Source: DATFXF01 sp035258565
GTDB taxonomy: Bacteria; Acidobacteriota; Terriglobia; Acidiferrales; UBA7541
DNA length: 14,640 nt
Direction: 5' to 3'
Assembly (NCBI GenBank): GCA_035258565.1
Contig: DATFXF010000192.1
Span: 1-14,640, forward strand
The notes under the pieces were generated by a model. That model ran no database searches, was not told the origin of the DNA, and saw only the letters and a list, made by a program, of their open reading frames with translations. Every line of letters begins with the position of its first letter. The first letter of the stretch is position 1. Of this stretch, positions 5,826 to 14,253 are shown piece after piece. A program made the position numbers and the translations under genes.

Positions 5826-7289
5826 ATGCGACTCAGCCTTGTGGATCTCACGATCGTTGTGGCCTACCTAATTGGCATCACCCTTTTCGGCCTGCGCTTC
5901 CGAAGGGAGCAACACAACCTTCGCGATTACTTCCTCGGCGGCGGCACGGCGCCGTGGTGGGCGCTGGCCTTTTCGATTGTGGCCACGGAAACTTCTACGC
6001 TCACCATCATCGGCACGCCCGCGTTGGCCTATTCCACCAACCTAGGATTCCTGCAACTCGTGCTCGGCTATCTCGTGGGCCGCGCCATGATCACGCTGGT
6101 TTTCATTCCGCACTACTTCCGCGGGGAATTCTACACGGCCTACCAGCTCATCGAAAAGCGATTCGGGGCGCGCATGAAATCGATTGCGGCCTCCACTTTT
6201 CTGGTGACGCGCTCGGTGGCGGAGGGCGTGCGCATTGCCGCCATCGCGCTGGTGGTGAGCGTCGCGTTCGGCACCGCAGAGCGGCCCGCCGTGTTTCTGG
6301 TGATCGTGCTCACTTTGCTCTATACGTTTGAAGGGGGGATGAAGGCGGTGATCTGGACCGACGTCGCGCAGCTCACCATATACTTGACGGGCTCCGCAGT
6401 GGCTTTCGTGCTTCTCCTCTACCGCATCCCTGGCGGCTGGGAAGAAGTCACGCGCGTGGCGGCCGCTGCGGGCGGCAAGCTGCGTGTCTTCGATTTCGCG
6501 TTCAGCCTGAAGGAGAAATACACCTTCTGGTCGGGCCTGCTCGGCGGCACCTTCCTCACCATGGCCAGCCACGGCACGGACCAGACCATCGTGCAGCGGC
6601 TGCTCGCGGCGCGCTCGGAGCGCGAGAGCAAAATCGCGTTGCTCGCAAGCGGCGTCATCATTCTGGTCCAGTTCACGCTGTTTCTCGTCATTGGCGTAAT
6701 GCTCTACGCTTACCAGCAGCACACACCTTTACTCACCCCAGGTGAAAAAATTGACCGCATCTTCCCCGCTTTTGTCGTGCGCGAGATGCCCCGCGGGCTG
6801 GCAGGCTTGGTCATCGCTGCGATTTTTGCGGTGGCCATGTCGAATGCCAGCGGGTCGCTCAATTCGCTGGCCGCCTCAAGCGTAATTGATTTCTACCGCC
6901 TGCGCGGCAAGGTCGCCAACCAGGCGGAATTCCTGCGACTTTCGCGACGCATGACGCTGGTCTGGGGAGGCGTGCTTGTGCTCTTCGGCATGGTCGAGTG
7001 GGGGCCGGTGCTCGAAGCAGGGCTAACGGTGGCGTCGCTGCCGTTTGGATGCCTGCTCGGACTGTTCTTGCTCGGCACGCTCGACCAGCGCGCCACCGCG
7101 CGCGGTGCGCTCTTCGGGATGATTGCCGGCCTGTTCACGGTTCTGGCCCTGTTTTTCTTTACGCCGTTGGCCTTCACCTGGTTCGTGCTCGCCGGCTCAG
7201 TGACGACCTATCTTGTCGGTTCGCTCGCGAGCCGGGTTGATCGCAGCGCGCCACTTCGACCGGAATCGCCGCTTGCGAGGAACCCTTGA
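5826..7289 (+). CDS. Sodium:solute symporter (SSS family), candidate amino-sugar importer
   Basis: A 487-residue polytopic inner-membrane protein with about 13 hydrophobic helices and a length normal for the SSS family. The first helix is near residues 5-22. The family signature follows: YFLGGGTAPWWALAFSIVAT (35-54), then SxxTIIGTPALAYS (57-70). The segment GTDQTIVQRLLAARSERESK is the conserved loop after the central helices. SSS proteins import sugars, amino acids, sialic acid and similar solutes with Na+. Within a murein salvage locus and divergent from an amino-sugar kinase, the best guess is MurNAc, GlcNAc or a related sugar; the substrate is not shown by sequence. I chose the ATG at 5826 because the promoter lies just upstream, GAGG precedes it, and the hydrophobic N-terminus begins there. 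The stop overlaps the next start. Confidence 0.88.
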   Translation: MRLSLVDLTIVVAYLIGITLFGLRFRREQHNLRDYFLGGGTAPWWALAFSIVATETSTLTIIGTPALAYSTNLGFLQLVLGYLVGRAMITLVFIPHYFRGEFYTAYQLIEKRFGARMKSIAASTFLVTRSVAEGVRIAAIALVVSVAFGTAERPAVFLVIVLTLLYTFEGGMKAVIWTDVAQLTIYLTGSAVAFVLLLYRIPGGWEEVTRVAAAAGGKLRVFDFAFSLKEKYTFWSGLLGGTFLTMASHGTDQTIVQRLLAARSERESKIALLASGVIILVQFTLFLVIGVMLYAYQQHTPLLTPGEKIDRIFPAFVVREMPRGLAGLVIAAIFAVAMSNASGSLNSLAASSVIDFYRLRGKVANQAEFLRLSRRMTLVWGGVLVLFGMVEWGPVLEAGLTVASLPFGCLLGLFLLGTLDQRATARGALFGMIAGLFTVLALFFFTPLAFTWFVLAGSVTTYLVGSLASRVDRSAPLRPESPLARNP

Positions 7290-8689
7290 CGCAAACGACG
7301 ACAGCCAAACGCCTGGAGTTGATCCAGGGCCTCGGCGCCTGGGCGGCGATGGCCATGGTCGTCGGGCACATCATCGGCACCGGAGTTTTTCTGGTGCCCA
7401 GCTCGATGGCCCGTGCAACCGGCTCGGTCGGCTTGATTTTCCTGGTGTGGATTGTAGGCGGGCTGCTTTCCTTGTTTGGCGGGCTGACGGTTGCGGAACT
7501 TGGCGCGGCTTTGCCAAAAGCAGGAGGGCCTTATGTTTACCTGAAGCGTGGCTTCGGCCCGGCGTGGGGCTTCCTGTTCGGATGGATGAACAACCTGGTC
7601 GGCAAGCCGGCCTCGATTTCGACCATCGCTGCTGGATTTCTGATTTTTCTGGGGTTCTTCTTCCCCTGGATGCGCACGCCGATCTTCACGCTGCACCTCC
7701 CGGTGCCGTTTGCCGAGAAGACATATGAGTTCGCATTCACCTGGGCGCAGCCGCTCGCGGCGCTGGCGATCGCGTTGGTCACGTTCATCAACTACCTGGG
7801 CGTGCGGCTCGCGGGACGCGTGCAGGTGATGCTTACGATCTTGAAAATCACCGCGATCCTCGCAGTGGTCGTGCTGGGTTTTGCGCTTGGCAAACCACAC
7901 GCGCCGAGCGGGGGGCCACTGTTCCCAGCCTCGCTCAATCTGGGCGTCCTGGCGGGCTTTCTCACCGCGATGGTGGGCGCGCTGTGGGCCTACGACGGTT
8001 GGATTGACCTGACGTTTGCGGGGTCGGAAATCGAGGAGCCGCACAAAAATATCCCGCGCGCAGTGGTCGGCGGCACGATGATCGTGGGAGCGATCTACCT
8101 GCTGGCGAATGGGGTGTACTTCTACGTGCTGCCGATCGAGACGGCTATGAAGGTCGAGAACGTCGCATCAGAAACGGTGCGTGTATTCGCGGGCCAGACG
8201 GCCGCAGCGTGGATCACGGCAGCGATGGCTATTTCCGCTTTCACTACGCTCAATTCGTCCATTCTAACCGGCGCGCGCGTGCCGTACGCGATGGCGCGCG
8301 ACGGCCTGTTTTTCCGCGTGACCGATGGCGTTCACCCGCGATATCGAACTCCGGCGGGCGCGCTGATCTTTCAAGGCATCATGGCCAGTCTGATGGTGCT
8401 CACCGGGCAGTTCGAGGACCTGTTCTCACTGTTCATCTTCGCGCAATGGATTTTCTATGCGCTCACGGTGGCCTCCGTTTTCGGCCTGCGCAAGAGAGAG
8501 CCCGGCCTGGCGCGGCCGTATCGCGCCTGGGGCTATCCCGTACTGCCCGCTGCGTTCGTAATCGGCGCGACGGCACTCACCGCGAACCTCTACATCCGGC
8601 GGCCGGGGCGGTCCTCGATTGGCTTGGCGCTGATCTTGTCGGGCCTGGTTTTCTATCGCCGCTGGCGTGGGCAAACGACCCGCGCGTAG
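7286..8689 (+). CDS. APC-superfamily amino acid permease (LAT-like)
   Basis: A 467-residue inner-membrane transporter with about 12 helices. The first helix carries GHIIGTGVFLVPSS (27-40), the substrate-contacting GTG motif of APC carriers. Helix six and its loop read YDGWIDLTFAGSEIEEPHKNIPRA (236-259), typical of the L-type/SteT-like branch that moves neutral amino acids. The start is a TTG at 7286 that overlaps the symporter stop as TTGA, with GAGG 5 bases ahead (7277-7280), so translation is probably coupled. Position suggests uptake of amino acids linked to wall breakdown. The hydrolases next door would release peptides rather than single amino acids, so the substrate stays open. It ends 4 bases from the convergent serine hydrolase-NamZ gene. 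Confidence 0.88.
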   Translation: MTQTTTAKRLELIQGLGAWAAMAMVVGHIIGTGVFLVPSSMARATGSVGLIFLVWIVGGLLSLFGGLTVAELGAALPKAGGPYVYLKRGFGPAWGFLFGWMNNLVGKPASISTIAAGFLIFLGFFFPWMRTPIFTLHLPVPFAEKTYEFAFTWAQPLAALAIALVTFINYLGVRLAGRVQVMLTILKITAILAVVVLGFALGKPHAPSGGPLFPASLNLGVLAGFLTAMVGALWAYDGWIDLTFAGSEIEEPHKNIPRAVVGGTMIVGAIYLLANGVYFYVLPIETAMKVENVASETVRVFAGQTAAAWITAAMAISAFTTLNSSILTGARVPYAMARDGLFFRVTDGVHPRYRTPAGALIFQGIMASLMVLTGQFEDLFSLFIFAQWIFYALTVASVFGLRKREPGLARPYRAWGYPVLPAAFVIGATALTANLYIRRPGRSSIGLALILSGLVFYRRWRGQTTRA

Positions 8690-8693
8690 CGGC

Positions 8694-11162
8694 TCAGCGG
8701 TAGAGCAGGTACTTGGCCCGCATTCTCTTGTAAGCTTCGAGCTCGTGGGACCAATCGGCCACGATGACAGCCGGCGGGTCGCCCCGCATCAGGCGCTCGA
8801 GCGTGGCCTTCGAGCCCAGTAGGTTGATGATCTTCTCCAGCTTGAAATCCTGCGGGTGGAGCTTTCGAAGCCCGGCGGCAATTTCGAGTCCCATCCGCAT
8901 CGAGTCGAGCGAGGCGCGGTCGGTGATCACGAGCGCCAGGCCCTGGCAGAGCTGGTCCTTGTAGAGCCCCCCGTGTGGGGTGAAGCTCGTAGGCACAAAG
9001 CGTACGCCAGGAACGAAGCGGCGGTTCAAGTAGTCAGCCAGCTCCCGGGCATGGATCCACGGCGCACCAAAGAGTTCAAACGGCGTGTCCGTGCCCCGGC
9101 CGACCGCGATGCCTCCATCCTGGAGGATTTCGATGCCCGGATAGAGCGCGGCGGCATTGAGCGAGCGCAGGTTGGGCGAGGGAGCGAGCCAGGGAAGTCC
9201 GGTGTCCTCAAATCGGTCGCGCCGGCGCCAGTCCTTCATGGCTATGACGTGCAAATCGCAGCCGATTTTGTTTTCGGCGTTGAACATCTGAGCCATCTCG
9301 CCGAGCGTCATCCCCATGCGCACTGGCATGGGAAAATAGCCCACAAAGCTGAGCCGGTCTGGGTCGAGCATGGGCCCTTCGATCTGTTCACCCCCCAGCG
9401 GATCGGGGCGGTCGAGCACATAAAAGGCGATCCGGCGCTTCGCGGCTTCCTCCATCGCGTAGGCCATGGTGGTGATGTAGGTGTAGAAGCGCACACCGGC
9501 ATCCTGGATGTCGAAGACGAGCGTATCCACGCCGCGCAGCATCTCGTCGGTGGGCCGGCGGGTTTCGCCGTAGAGGCTGTAGATAGGCAGGCCGCTCGAG
9601 GGATCGGTGGAAGACGCGACTTTATCCTCTGCGCGGCCAGCGATGCCGTGCTCGGGACTAAACAGAGCCACGAGCCTGACCCCTTGGGCATGGAAGAGCA
9701 GCTCCATCGTGCTGCGCCCCTCCCGGTCGCGGCCGGTGTGATTCGTGATCAGGCCAACCCGCTTGCCGCGCAGGGGCGCGAAATTCTCTTCCTCCAGTAG
9801 GTCGATGCCGGTCTTCGTGTGCCCATTGCGCGCGGGGATGCCGGCCAAGTCAGCGGGACGCCGCGCCGCACCCCGGCTGCGCTCTAGCGGCGAGATTGGC
9901 TCGACGCGCTCGCCCAGATTGAGCGCGGCCGCCACCGCGGTTGCCACCCGCGAACGCAGACTGGAAATCGCCGGGCGAGCGTAGGGATGCACACTATTCG
10001 CCAGCAGGATGATGAAAGTTCGGCTCGTGGGGTCGATCCAGACAGAGGTGCCGGTGAAGCCGGTGTGGCCATAGGAGCCCAGCGGAAACAGCTCGCCGCG
10101 GGGAGCCGAATAGACGGAATCGATATCCCATCCCAGCCCGCGCAGGGTGGGACTCCACGGCGGCGTCTCGACGACCGTCATTTTATGCACCGTGGCCGCG
10201 GAAAAGATGTGCATGCCGTTCACCGCGCGACCCTCGGCAAGTAGCATGCGGCAGAAGATGGCGAGATCGGCAGCCGTGGAGAACAGCCCGGCATGGCCCG
10301 CGACGCCGCCCATGGCACGAGCGCGCGGATCGTGCACCACCCCCCGCAAGATGTGGCCTTTGGCCGAACCAGTCTTGGCGCCTTCCTGCTGGTCTATCTC
10401 CTCGGTCGGGGCAATGCGCGGAATCCACTCCTCAGGAGGCCGGAAGCGAGTCTCGCTCATCCCCAGTGGCGCGAAGACTTCCTGCGCCACAAACTCATCG
10501 AGCGGCCTACCGCTCAAGCGGCGCACCACTTCACCGAGGACGATAAAACCGCTGTCGCTATAGAGAAAGCGCGCGCCGGGTGGTGCGACCAGCGAGCCAT
10601 GGTAAATCGCGTGCAGCACAGCGTCGGCTCCGCTTGCGCCCTCCAGCCCCTGCGGAATCGGCGCCAGGCCTGCCGTATGTGTCAGCAGCTGACGCAGAGT
10701 GACCTGGTCCTTTCCCTCCTGCTTCCCAGCCGCAAACTCTGGAAGGTAGCGTGCTACCGGGTCGTTCAGCCGGAGCTGGCCCCGCTCCATCAGCTTCATG
10801 ACCGCCGAGGTGGTGGCGACAACTTTGGTCAGGGAGGCGAGGTCGAAGATCGTGTCCAGCGTCATGGGCTCGCGCTCGGGCACCAAAGCGCGCGCGCCGT
10901 AAGCACGCCGGTGAAGGATGCGGCCTTGATGGCCAACTAGCAGCACGGCGCCCGGAATCTCATCGTGAGCAACAGCCTCTTCGACGATGTGATCAAGAGT
11001 CGCACCAAGGCGGGAAGCGGAAGCCTTCGCCGGGATCTCTGGCGTTGTCTGCTGTGCAAAAAACGGGGAGGCCAGCGCCAGAAAGGAGGCCAAGAGCCAA
11101 GCAGCAGCCGGGGGCCCATCGGGTGGACAGAGGTTTTTCCTTCTCGCCGAATCCGTGTTCAC
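8694..11162 (-). CDS. namZ: Exported fusion: AmiE-like serine hydrolase + NamZ exo-muramidase (DUF1343)
   Basis: This 822-residue protein has an N-terminal signal-like segment (AAAWLLASFLALASPFFA, about 19-36), so it probably acts in the periplasm. Residues 50-415 are a class C beta-lactamase-fold serine hydrolase: SxxK as Ser110-LT-Lys113, YSD at 201-203 and HTG at 366-368. It resembles AmiE (YbbE) of Bacillus subtilis, which cuts the MurNAc-L-alanine bond. A linker (about 420-450) leads to a full NamZ/DUF1343 domain (about 452-822) with SPEHGIAGR (502-510), FDIQDAGVRFYTY (550-562), DRPDPLGG (584-591) and the typical C-terminal KYLLY. NamZ (GH171) removes non-reducing-end MurNAc. In B. subtilis these are separate neighbouring genes. 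The start is a GTG with no clear ribosome site, and no in-frame ATG lies upstream within the leader. The hydrolase domain could instead be an esterase or carboxypeptidase. Confidence 0.9.
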   Translation of the reverse strand: MNTDSARRKNLCPPDGPPAAAWLLASFLALASPFFAQQTTPEIPAKASASRLGATLDHIVEEAVAHDEIPGAVLLVGHQGRILHRRAYGARALVPEREPMTLDTIFDLASLTKVVATTSAVMKLMERGQLRLNDPVARYLPEFAAGKQEGKDQVTLRQLLTHTAGLAPIPQGLEGASGADAVLHAIYHGSLVAPPGARFLYSDSGFIVLGEVVRRLSGRPLDEFVAQEVFAPLGMSETRFRPPEEWIPRIAPTEEIDQQEGAKTGSAKGHILRGVVHDPRARAMGGVAGHAGLFSTAADLAIFCRMLLAEGRAVNGMHIFSAATVHKMTVVETPPWSPTLRGLGWDIDSVYSAPRGELFPLGSYGHTGFTGTSVWIDPTSRTFIILLANSVHPYARPAISSLRSRVATAVAAALNLGERVEPISPLERSRGAARRPADLAGIPARNGHTKTGIDLLEEENFAPLRGKRVGLITNHTGRDREGRSTMELLFHAQGVRLVALFSPEHGIAGRAEDKVASSTDPSSGLPIYSLYGETRRPTDEMLRGVDTLVFDIQDAGVRFYTYITTMAYAMEEAAKRRIAFYVLDRPDPLGGEQIEGPMLDPDRLSFVGYFPMPVRMGMTLGEMAQMFNAENKIGCDLHVIAMKDWRRRDRFEDTGLPWLAPSPNLRSLNAAALYPGIEILQDGGIAVGRGTDTPFELFGAPWIHARELADYLNRRFVPGVRFVPTSFTPHGGLYKDQLCQGLALVITDRASLDSMRMGLEIAAGLRKLHPQDFKLEKIINLLGSKATLERLMRGDPPAVIVADWSHELEAYKRMRAKYLLYR

Positions 11163-11210
11163 CAGTGCGCTCGGGTGGTTGTGTTTTGGTTCTCGTTCCA
11201 GGCGGATTGG

Positions 11211-11262
11211 TTGTCTCGCAGCAGGCCGTGTGCTATATACAGCCGCGGCATGCAGGCGTCAA
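11211..11262. promoter_or_regulatory. Bidirectional promoter sharing one palindromic -10
   Basis: TATATA (11234-11239) is its own reverse complement. On the plus strand, TTGTCT (11211-11216) lies 17 bp before it, and TG at 11231-11232 makes an extended -10. On the minus strand, TTGACG (11262-11257) also lies exactly 17 bp from the same TATATA. Predicted start points are near 11246 (plus, toward nagZ) and 11227 (minus, toward namZ). The leaders would be about 41 and 65 bases. Confidence 0.65.
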
Positions 11263-11286
11263 CCTCGGAAGCCGCATTCGATCGTG

Positions 11287-14199
11287 ATGGCTAATCGCTG
11301 GCTTCTCCTGCTGACCGCTCTCCTCGTGATGGCAGCCACCGGCCGCACCCAGAAAGGCCCCCAGCAAAAAGCCCCACCCTCCTCGAAAGCGCGTGCCGCT
11401 CGAGGCGAAAGGTGGATCCGCCAAACGCTCAAAGAAATGACACTCGAGGAGAAGCTCGGGCAACTGCTCATGGTGTCCTACTTCGGCGGTTTCCTCTCGG
11501 CGGAGAGCGAGCGGTACCAAGCGCTGATCCAGCAAGTAGAGAGAAACCACGTTGGCGGCTTCGCGGTCGTGACCCAGGGCACGCCGCTCGGCATCGAGCG
11601 CAGCCAGGTGTACCCTACGGCGGTGCTGGCGAACGAGCTGCAACGCCGCGCGAAGATTCCGCTGCTCGTGGCGGCGGACTTCGAGCGCGGCACGGCCATG
11701 CGGCTCGAGGAGGGCACATCATTTCCGCACGCCATGGGCGTGGCCGCCACCGGCTCGACCGAGGATGCCTATCAGATGGGCCGGATCACCGCGCTCGAGG
11801 CGCGCGCGGCGGGCGTCGGCTGGGTATTCGCGCCGGTCGCGGACGTCAACAGCAATCCGGATAACCCCATCATCAATACGCGCTCCTTCGGCGAAGATCC
11901 CCAGCGCGTGGCCGAACTGGTCGCGGCCTTTGTGCGCGGCGTAGAGGAGAACGGCGCGTTGGCTACGGCGAAGCATTTCCCGGGCCACGGCGACACGAGC
12001 ATGGATTCGCACCTCGATCTCCCGGAGGTGCGTGGCGACCGCGCGCGGCTCGACAAGGTGGAGCTCGCGCCGTTCCGCTCTGCCATCGCCGCCGGCGTGA
12101 GCACCATCATGACCGGGCATCTTGCCGTGCCGGCGATCGAGCCGAACACGGAAGTGCCTGCCACTCTCTCTCGCAACATCTTGACTGGCCTCCTGCGCCA
12201 CGAACTCGGCTTTGAAGGGCTGGTGGTCACCGACGCGCTCGATATGGGCGGCGTCACGTCGCGCTATCCCCCCGGAGAGGTTGCCGTGCGCTCGATTGAG
12301 GCCGGCGCCGACGTGCTCTTGGTGCCGCCGGTACCCGACGCCGCGCTCGAGGCGCTCAAGCAGGCAGTGGGCTCTGGCCGCTTGCCGATGGCCCGCGTGG
12401 AAGAAGCGGTGACGCGGGTCTTGCGGGCCAAGGCCAAGCTTGGCCTGCCCAGCAGCCGCCTAGTCAACCTGGAAAAGATCGGCACGCAATTCGGCCGCCC
12501 GGAATTCGCCCGGGTCACCCAGGACATGGCCGACCGTGGCGTGACGGTGCTGCGCGACTCGCCGCATCTTCTGCCCCTCGACGCCACGCGACCCACGCGC
12601 GCGCTGCTGGTGGCCATTGCCGGCGACCCCGACCCATACCCCGGCGAGGACCTTGAACGGGAGATTCGCTCGAGGGTAGACACACTCGACGTGGTACGCA
12701 CCGATACGCGCTTCGTCAAGATTGCTGCGGTGAAACTACCGCTGCTCGAGAGCTACGATGTAGTCATCGCCGCGCTATTCGTGCGCGTCGCGGACCGCAA
12801 AGGCACCGTCGGCCTCCCCGATGACCAGGCAGCACTCCTTGACCAGTTGCTCTCGACCAGCAAGCCAGTGGTTGTTCTCTCTTTCGGAAATCCCTACCTG
12901 ATCGAGCGCTTCCCCTCCGCGCGGACCTGGCTCGCTGTGTTCAGCAGTGTGGACGTGGCGCAACGCGCGGCCGCACGGGCCATGTTTGGTCAAGTCACTG
13001 TCGGCGGACGCCTGCCGGTGAGCGTGCCGGGAATCGCGAAGCTGGGCGATGGCCTTCGGGTGGCGGCAACCACGATGAAGTGGCGCCGAGCGGCGCCCGC
13101 CACCCAGGCGCGGCTCGAGCCCGCCTTCGAGGCCCTCGACCGCGCGGTGGCGGACCAGGCCTTTCCGGGGGGCGTGCTTGCCGTGGGACATCGCGGGGAA
13201 GGGACCGTCCACGCCTTCGGCCACCAGACTTACGAAGCGAATTCCCCAACTGTTCAACCAGACACCATCTACGATGCGGCATCGCTCTCGAAGCCGGTGG
13301 TCACCACCACCTTGATCGCCATGCTCGTGGCCGCTGGCCGGCTCGAACTGGACGCCCCGATCGAGCGCTACCTCCCCGAATGGGCCGCCGGGCCGAACCC
13401 CGAATGGCGGCACCCGGTGACCCTGCGTCACCTGTTGACGCACACCTCGGGCCTGCCGGCTCACAAGCCCTATTTCGAGAGCGCTCGAAACAAGCAGGAG
13501 ATTCTGGCCAGGATTTCGACTGAAGCGCTCCTCTACCAACCCGGAACCCAATCCACCTATTCGGACCTGGGCTTCATGCTCGCGGGCGAAATTGTAGGGA
13601 GAATGACCGGCGAGCCGCTCGAGACGCTGGCGCGCAGATGGATTTTCGCACCCTTGGGGATGAGCGATTCGATGTACAACCCGCCGAAGAATCTTCGTTC
13701 GCGCATTCCCCCCACCGAAAACGATCGGACGTTCCGCAAGAGGCTGGTGCAGGGCCAAGTGCATGATGAAAATGCCTGGGCCATGGGCGGCGTTGCGGGC
13801 CACGCGGGCCTCTTCACCACCGCGGCTGACCTCGCCGCGTTTTGCCAGATGATGCTGAACGGCGGCATCTACGCGCACCAACGGCTGCTCCGCCGGAGCA
13901 TCATCGAACAGTTCACCGCGCCCGAGAGCCTCGCCGGCGGCAGGCGCGCATTGGGCTGGACGGTGCCCACGGAGGGCTCGGCAAGCGGGCGGTACTTCTC
14001 CGCGCGCAGCTACGGGCACACGGGTTTCACCGGCACCTCCATCTGGATCGATCCGGAGAAGGATCTGTTTGTTGTCCTGCTGACAAACCGCGTCTACCCC
14101 ACGCGCGAGAACGAAAAGATTCAGAAGGTGCGGCCCGCCCTGCACGACGCCGTGGTCGAAGCACTCGGCCTGGTGCCCGAGCGCCAGGCGGTGCGTTGA
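11287..14199 (+). CDS. nagZ: Exported fusion: NagZ beta-N-acetylglucosaminidase (GH3) + AmiE-like serine hydrolase
   Basis: A 970-residue protein starting with a signal peptide (MANRWLLLLTALLVMAATGR). Residues about 40-395 are a GH3 catalytic barrel of the NagZ type. KHFPGHGDTSMDSH (229-242) includes the Asp240-Ser-His242 acid/base dyad, and VVTDALDM has the expected nucleophile Asp316. Residues about 400-590 are the second, more variable GH3 domain. Residues about 605-965 are a serine hydrolase with Ser666-LS-Lys669, YSD (758-760) and HTG (911-913), closely related to the domain in the divergent gene. NagZ removes terminal GlcNAc from muropeptides and the hydrolase probably removes the peptide, as NagZ and AmiE do in Bacillus. 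I chose the ATG at 11287 because it begins the signal peptide and lies downstream of the promoter; the longer reading from 11155 would cross the promoter. murQ follows 54 bases later. Confidence 0.92.
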   Translation: MANRWLLLLTALLVMAATGRTQKGPQQKAPPSSKARAARGERWIRQTLKEMTLEEKLGQLLMVSYFGGFLSAESERYQALIQQVERNHVGGFAVVTQGTPLGIERSQVYPTAVLANELQRRAKIPLLVAADFERGTAMRLEEGTSFPHAMGVAATGSTEDAYQMGRITALEARAAGVGWVFAPVADVNSNPDNPIINTRSFGEDPQRVAELVAAFVRGVEENGALATAKHFPGHGDTSMDSHLDLPEVRGDRARLDKVELAPFRSAIAAGVSTIMTGHLAVPAIEPNTEVPATLSRNILTGLLRHELGFEGLVVTDALDMGGVTSRYPPGEVAVRSIEAGADVLLVPPVPDAALEALKQAVGSGRLPMARVEEAVTRVLRAKAKLGLPSSRLVNLEKIGTQFGRPEFARVTQDMADRGVTVLRDSPHLLPLDATRPTRALLVAIAGDPDPYPGEDLEREIRSRVDTLDVVRTDTRFVKIAAVKLPLLESYDVVIAALFVRVADRKGTVGLPDDQAALLDQLLSTSKPVVVLSFGNPYLIERFPSARTWLAVFSSVDVAQRAAARAMFGQVTVGGRLPVSVPGIAKLGDGLRVAATTMKWRRAAPATQARLEPAFEALDRAVADQAFPGGVLAVGHRGEGTVHAFGHQTYEANSPTVQPDTIYDAASLSKPVVTTTLIAMLVAAGRLELDAPIERYLPEWAAGPNPEWRHPVTLRHLLTHTSGLPAHKPYFESARNKQEILARISTEALLYQPGTQSTYSDLGFMLAGEIVGRMTGEPLETLARRWIFAPLGMSDSMYNPPKNLRSRIPPTENDRTFRKRLVQGQVHDENAWAMGGVAGHAGLFTTAADLAAFCQMMLNGGIYAHQRLLRRSIIEQFTAPESLAGGRRALGWTVPTEGSASGRYFSARSYGHTGFTGTSIWIDPEKDLFVVLLTNRVYPTRENEKIQKVRPALHDAVVEALGLVPERQAVR

Positions 14200-14239
14200 C
14201 CCTATGCGGCACGCCCGCCGCACGCAACCTGCCTCAAGC

Positions 14240-14245
14240 TATAAT
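14240..14245 (+). promoter_or_regulatory. TATAAT -10 element of murQ, near-leaderless
   Basis: A perfect TATAAT ends 8 bases before the GTG at 14254, the same spacing as for the DinB gene. No ribosome site is visible before the GTG, which fits a leaderless message. murQ may also be read through from nagZ. Confidence 0.55.
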
Positions 14246-14253
14246 CGGCGGCG

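Noticed and set aside
7208..8044. Minus-strand open frame opposite the APC permease
   Set aside because: It is rich in Arg, Gln and His with no domain, antisense to a conserved membrane protein; a typical shadow frame.
11155..11286. Extended N-terminus of the NagZ fusion
   Set aside because: It would begin upstream of the promoter elements and place about 44 unrelated residues before a clear signal peptide at 11287.
14196..14201. TTGACC as a -35 for murQ
   Set aside because: It lies 38 bp from the TATAAT, far beyond a usable spacing, and overlaps the nagZ stop.
14205..14222. Small hairpin TGCGGC/GCCGCA between nagZ and murQ as a terminator
   Set aside because: The stem is only 6 bp and no U-run follows, so I did not list it as a feature. 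It could be chance in GC-rich DNA.
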